A DNA stretch of 40,288 nt from Firmicutes bacterium HGW-Firmicutes-4 (GTDB lineage Bacteria > Bacillota > Clostridia > Eubacteriales > Eubacteriaceae), in NCBI GenBank assembly GCA_002841405.1, contig PGZR01000091.1, positions 5,091-45,378 of the forward strand. Reading direction: 5' to 3'. Positions 39,612-40,288 of this stretch are shown in pieces (within the stretch, counting starts at the first letter, position 1; the number at the start of each line of letters is the position of its first letter). Under the pieces are notes generated by a model. The model saw only the letters and a program-made list of their open reading frames with translations, did no database searches and was not told where the DNA came from. Made by a program: the position numbers and the translations under genes.

Positions 39612-40288
39612 CTAATCCTTCCAGTCAGCAATATCAATGGCTACTTGGTTAACCATAAACAGGTTCGTTTCCAGTGATTCATTGTAAAGCATGGTTTGAA
39701 TGTATGCTTTTGAATTTACAATTCGATCCGTGATATTTTTAAATTTATGAATAATATTGTCAATATGAGTTGGCTCCAGACGCATTAGTGCTGCTCTCAC
39801 CAACTCCTGGCATTTACTGTCGCCATTGACCACAGTTGCCGGCGCAAAATACATGTCCAATAAATTCATTTTAATATCATCGATAATTTGATCATTGACT
39901 TGTGATTCTCTATTCTCCGAAAACACTTTCGTTTCAAAGTAGAAATCAATCTTTTCAAATTCCGTCAATCCATCTTTCATGCTTAACTCTTTTTCAACCG
40001 AGACATAGTTTGACTGACTGAATAGAATCTCAGTATTACTTATATCAGTATTATTTATATTAGTATTATTTAGTCGTTGTTTTGACGGTTCCGGAATCGT
40101 TGTTTTGACGTGTCCAGAATCGTTGTTTTGACGGTTCTGTAACAAATCGCACTTATAATGCATCACATCCAACTCTGTGGGAGCTCTATTATTTACCATC
40201 ATATTCTCAAGAAACTTACCAACATAAATCAAATTTGGTTTTTGTAGTCCCTGGCGTTTTTCCTCAACGAGACTTTTTTCTTTCAATT
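39612..40288 (-). CDS. repA: RepA_N-type replication initiator (5' end outside window)
   Basis: The frame is open to the window edge; a TTG near 40286 is not a convincing start, so the N terminus is missing. LVEEKRQGLQKPNLIYVGKF is a conserved piece of the RepA N-terminal domain (PF06970), the initiator of large theta plasmids of Firmicutes. A low-complexity middle (NNTNINNTDISNTEI) is encoded by DNA repeats, and the C-terminal ~120 residues are helical (IIDDIKMNLLDMYFAPATVV...), ending IADWKD. In this family the origin lies inside the rep gene, which agrees with the iterons seen here. Confidence 0.85.
   Translation of the reverse strand, partial: LKEKSLVEEKRQGLQKPNLIYVGKFLENMMVNNRAPTELDVMHYKCDLLQNRQNNDSGHVKTTIPEPSKQRLNNTNINNTDISNTEILFSQSNYVSVEKELSMKDGLTEFEKIDFYFETKVFSENRESQVNDQIIDDIKMNLLDMYFAPATVVNGDSKCQELVRAALMRLEPTHIDNIIHKFKNITDRIVNSKAYIQTMLYNESLETNLFMVNQVAIDIADWKD
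40032..40073. repeat. AT-rich 15-bp repeats inside rep
   Basis: AGTATTACTTATATC, AGTATTATTTATATT and AGTATTATTTAG in tandem; they directly join the iterons and are a natural candidate for the DNA-unwinding element. Confidence 0.85.
40074..40142. repeat. Three 23-bp iterons inside rep (candidate oriV)
   Basis: TCGTTGTTTTGACG recurs at 40074, 40097 and 40120 with similar right halves (GTTCCGGAA, TGTCCAGAA, GTTCTGTAA). A 23-bp period is not a multiple of three, so the repeat is kept for DNA, not protein, reasons. Confidence 0.88.

Noticed and set aside
1-40288. tRNA, rRNA, insertion sequences or transposase genes
   Set aside because: None recognised anywhere in the window despite its mosaic look.

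Overview
The window reads as part of a large conjugative plasmid (or plasmid-like element) from a low-to-mid GC Firmicute, most likely a member of Clostridia. The evidence is strong AGGAGG-type ribosome binding sites, ChW, InlB-B and GBS-Bsp surface repeats, a RepA_N-type initiator, and a clostridial relaxase. An Acetobacterium/Eubacterium-like host is my guess from style, not proof. Essentially every real gene lies on the minus strand, so transcription runs from 40 kb towards 1.

Layout in transcription order. (a) 40.3-36.0 kb: replication and maintenance, with a RepA_N-like initiator (cut by the window) carrying internal iterons, a HipA-like kinase, parA, parB and a small zinc-ribbon protein. 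(b) 36.0-33.4 kb: a broken radical SAM gene, a second internally deleted parB, and the relaxase. (c) 33.4-30.3 kb: a 48-bp tandem array with nine phased CACCGGGTG cores, a coiled-coil/HTH protein, a hairpin-rich oriT candidate, and an XRE-MobC fusion. (d) 30.3-27.1 kb: SSB, a small zinc ribbon, a DUF4406-like protein, a broken Toprim primase and a lipoprotein. (e) 27.1-16.5 kb: VirD4, small membrane proteins, a VirB6-like protein and a PrgI-like protein, running directly into a complete Tad/Flp pilus set (prepilin peptidase, CpaB, CpaE/TadZ, CpaF/TadA, TadB, TadC, two TadE-like proteins). (f) 16.4-14.3 kb: a Fic protein flanked by two paralogous mini membrane proteins. (g) 14.3-3.4 kb: a surface-protein block with InlB-B, dockerin-like, ChW and GBS-Bsp repeats. 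(h) 3.4-1: a split ASCH gene, two small genes, an ArdC-like protein and the start of a VirB4-like ATPase.

Two signals tie the plasmid together. First, a 17-bp palindrome, TGTTTCCCGAGGAAACA and close variants, occurs 18 times. It is almost always just behind a stop codon in the transfer modules, and is absent from the surface-protein block and from the rep/par block. It resembles the bacterial parS sequence and could be a KorB-like operator network. Second, five proteins (relaxase, Toprim primase, DUF4406-like, Fic, ArdC-like) end in the same short tail, acidic-W-[EA]-x-E-x. Several belong to classes known to enter recipients during conjugation, so the tail is a candidate type IV secretion signal. 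The tail codons and the adjacent palindrome form one conserved DNA element.

Several genes are broken by frameshifts or internal deletions (ASCH, DUF4406-like, primase, parB2, radical SAM, the tail of the large InlB-B protein). These may be real decay or consensus errors; reads would decide.
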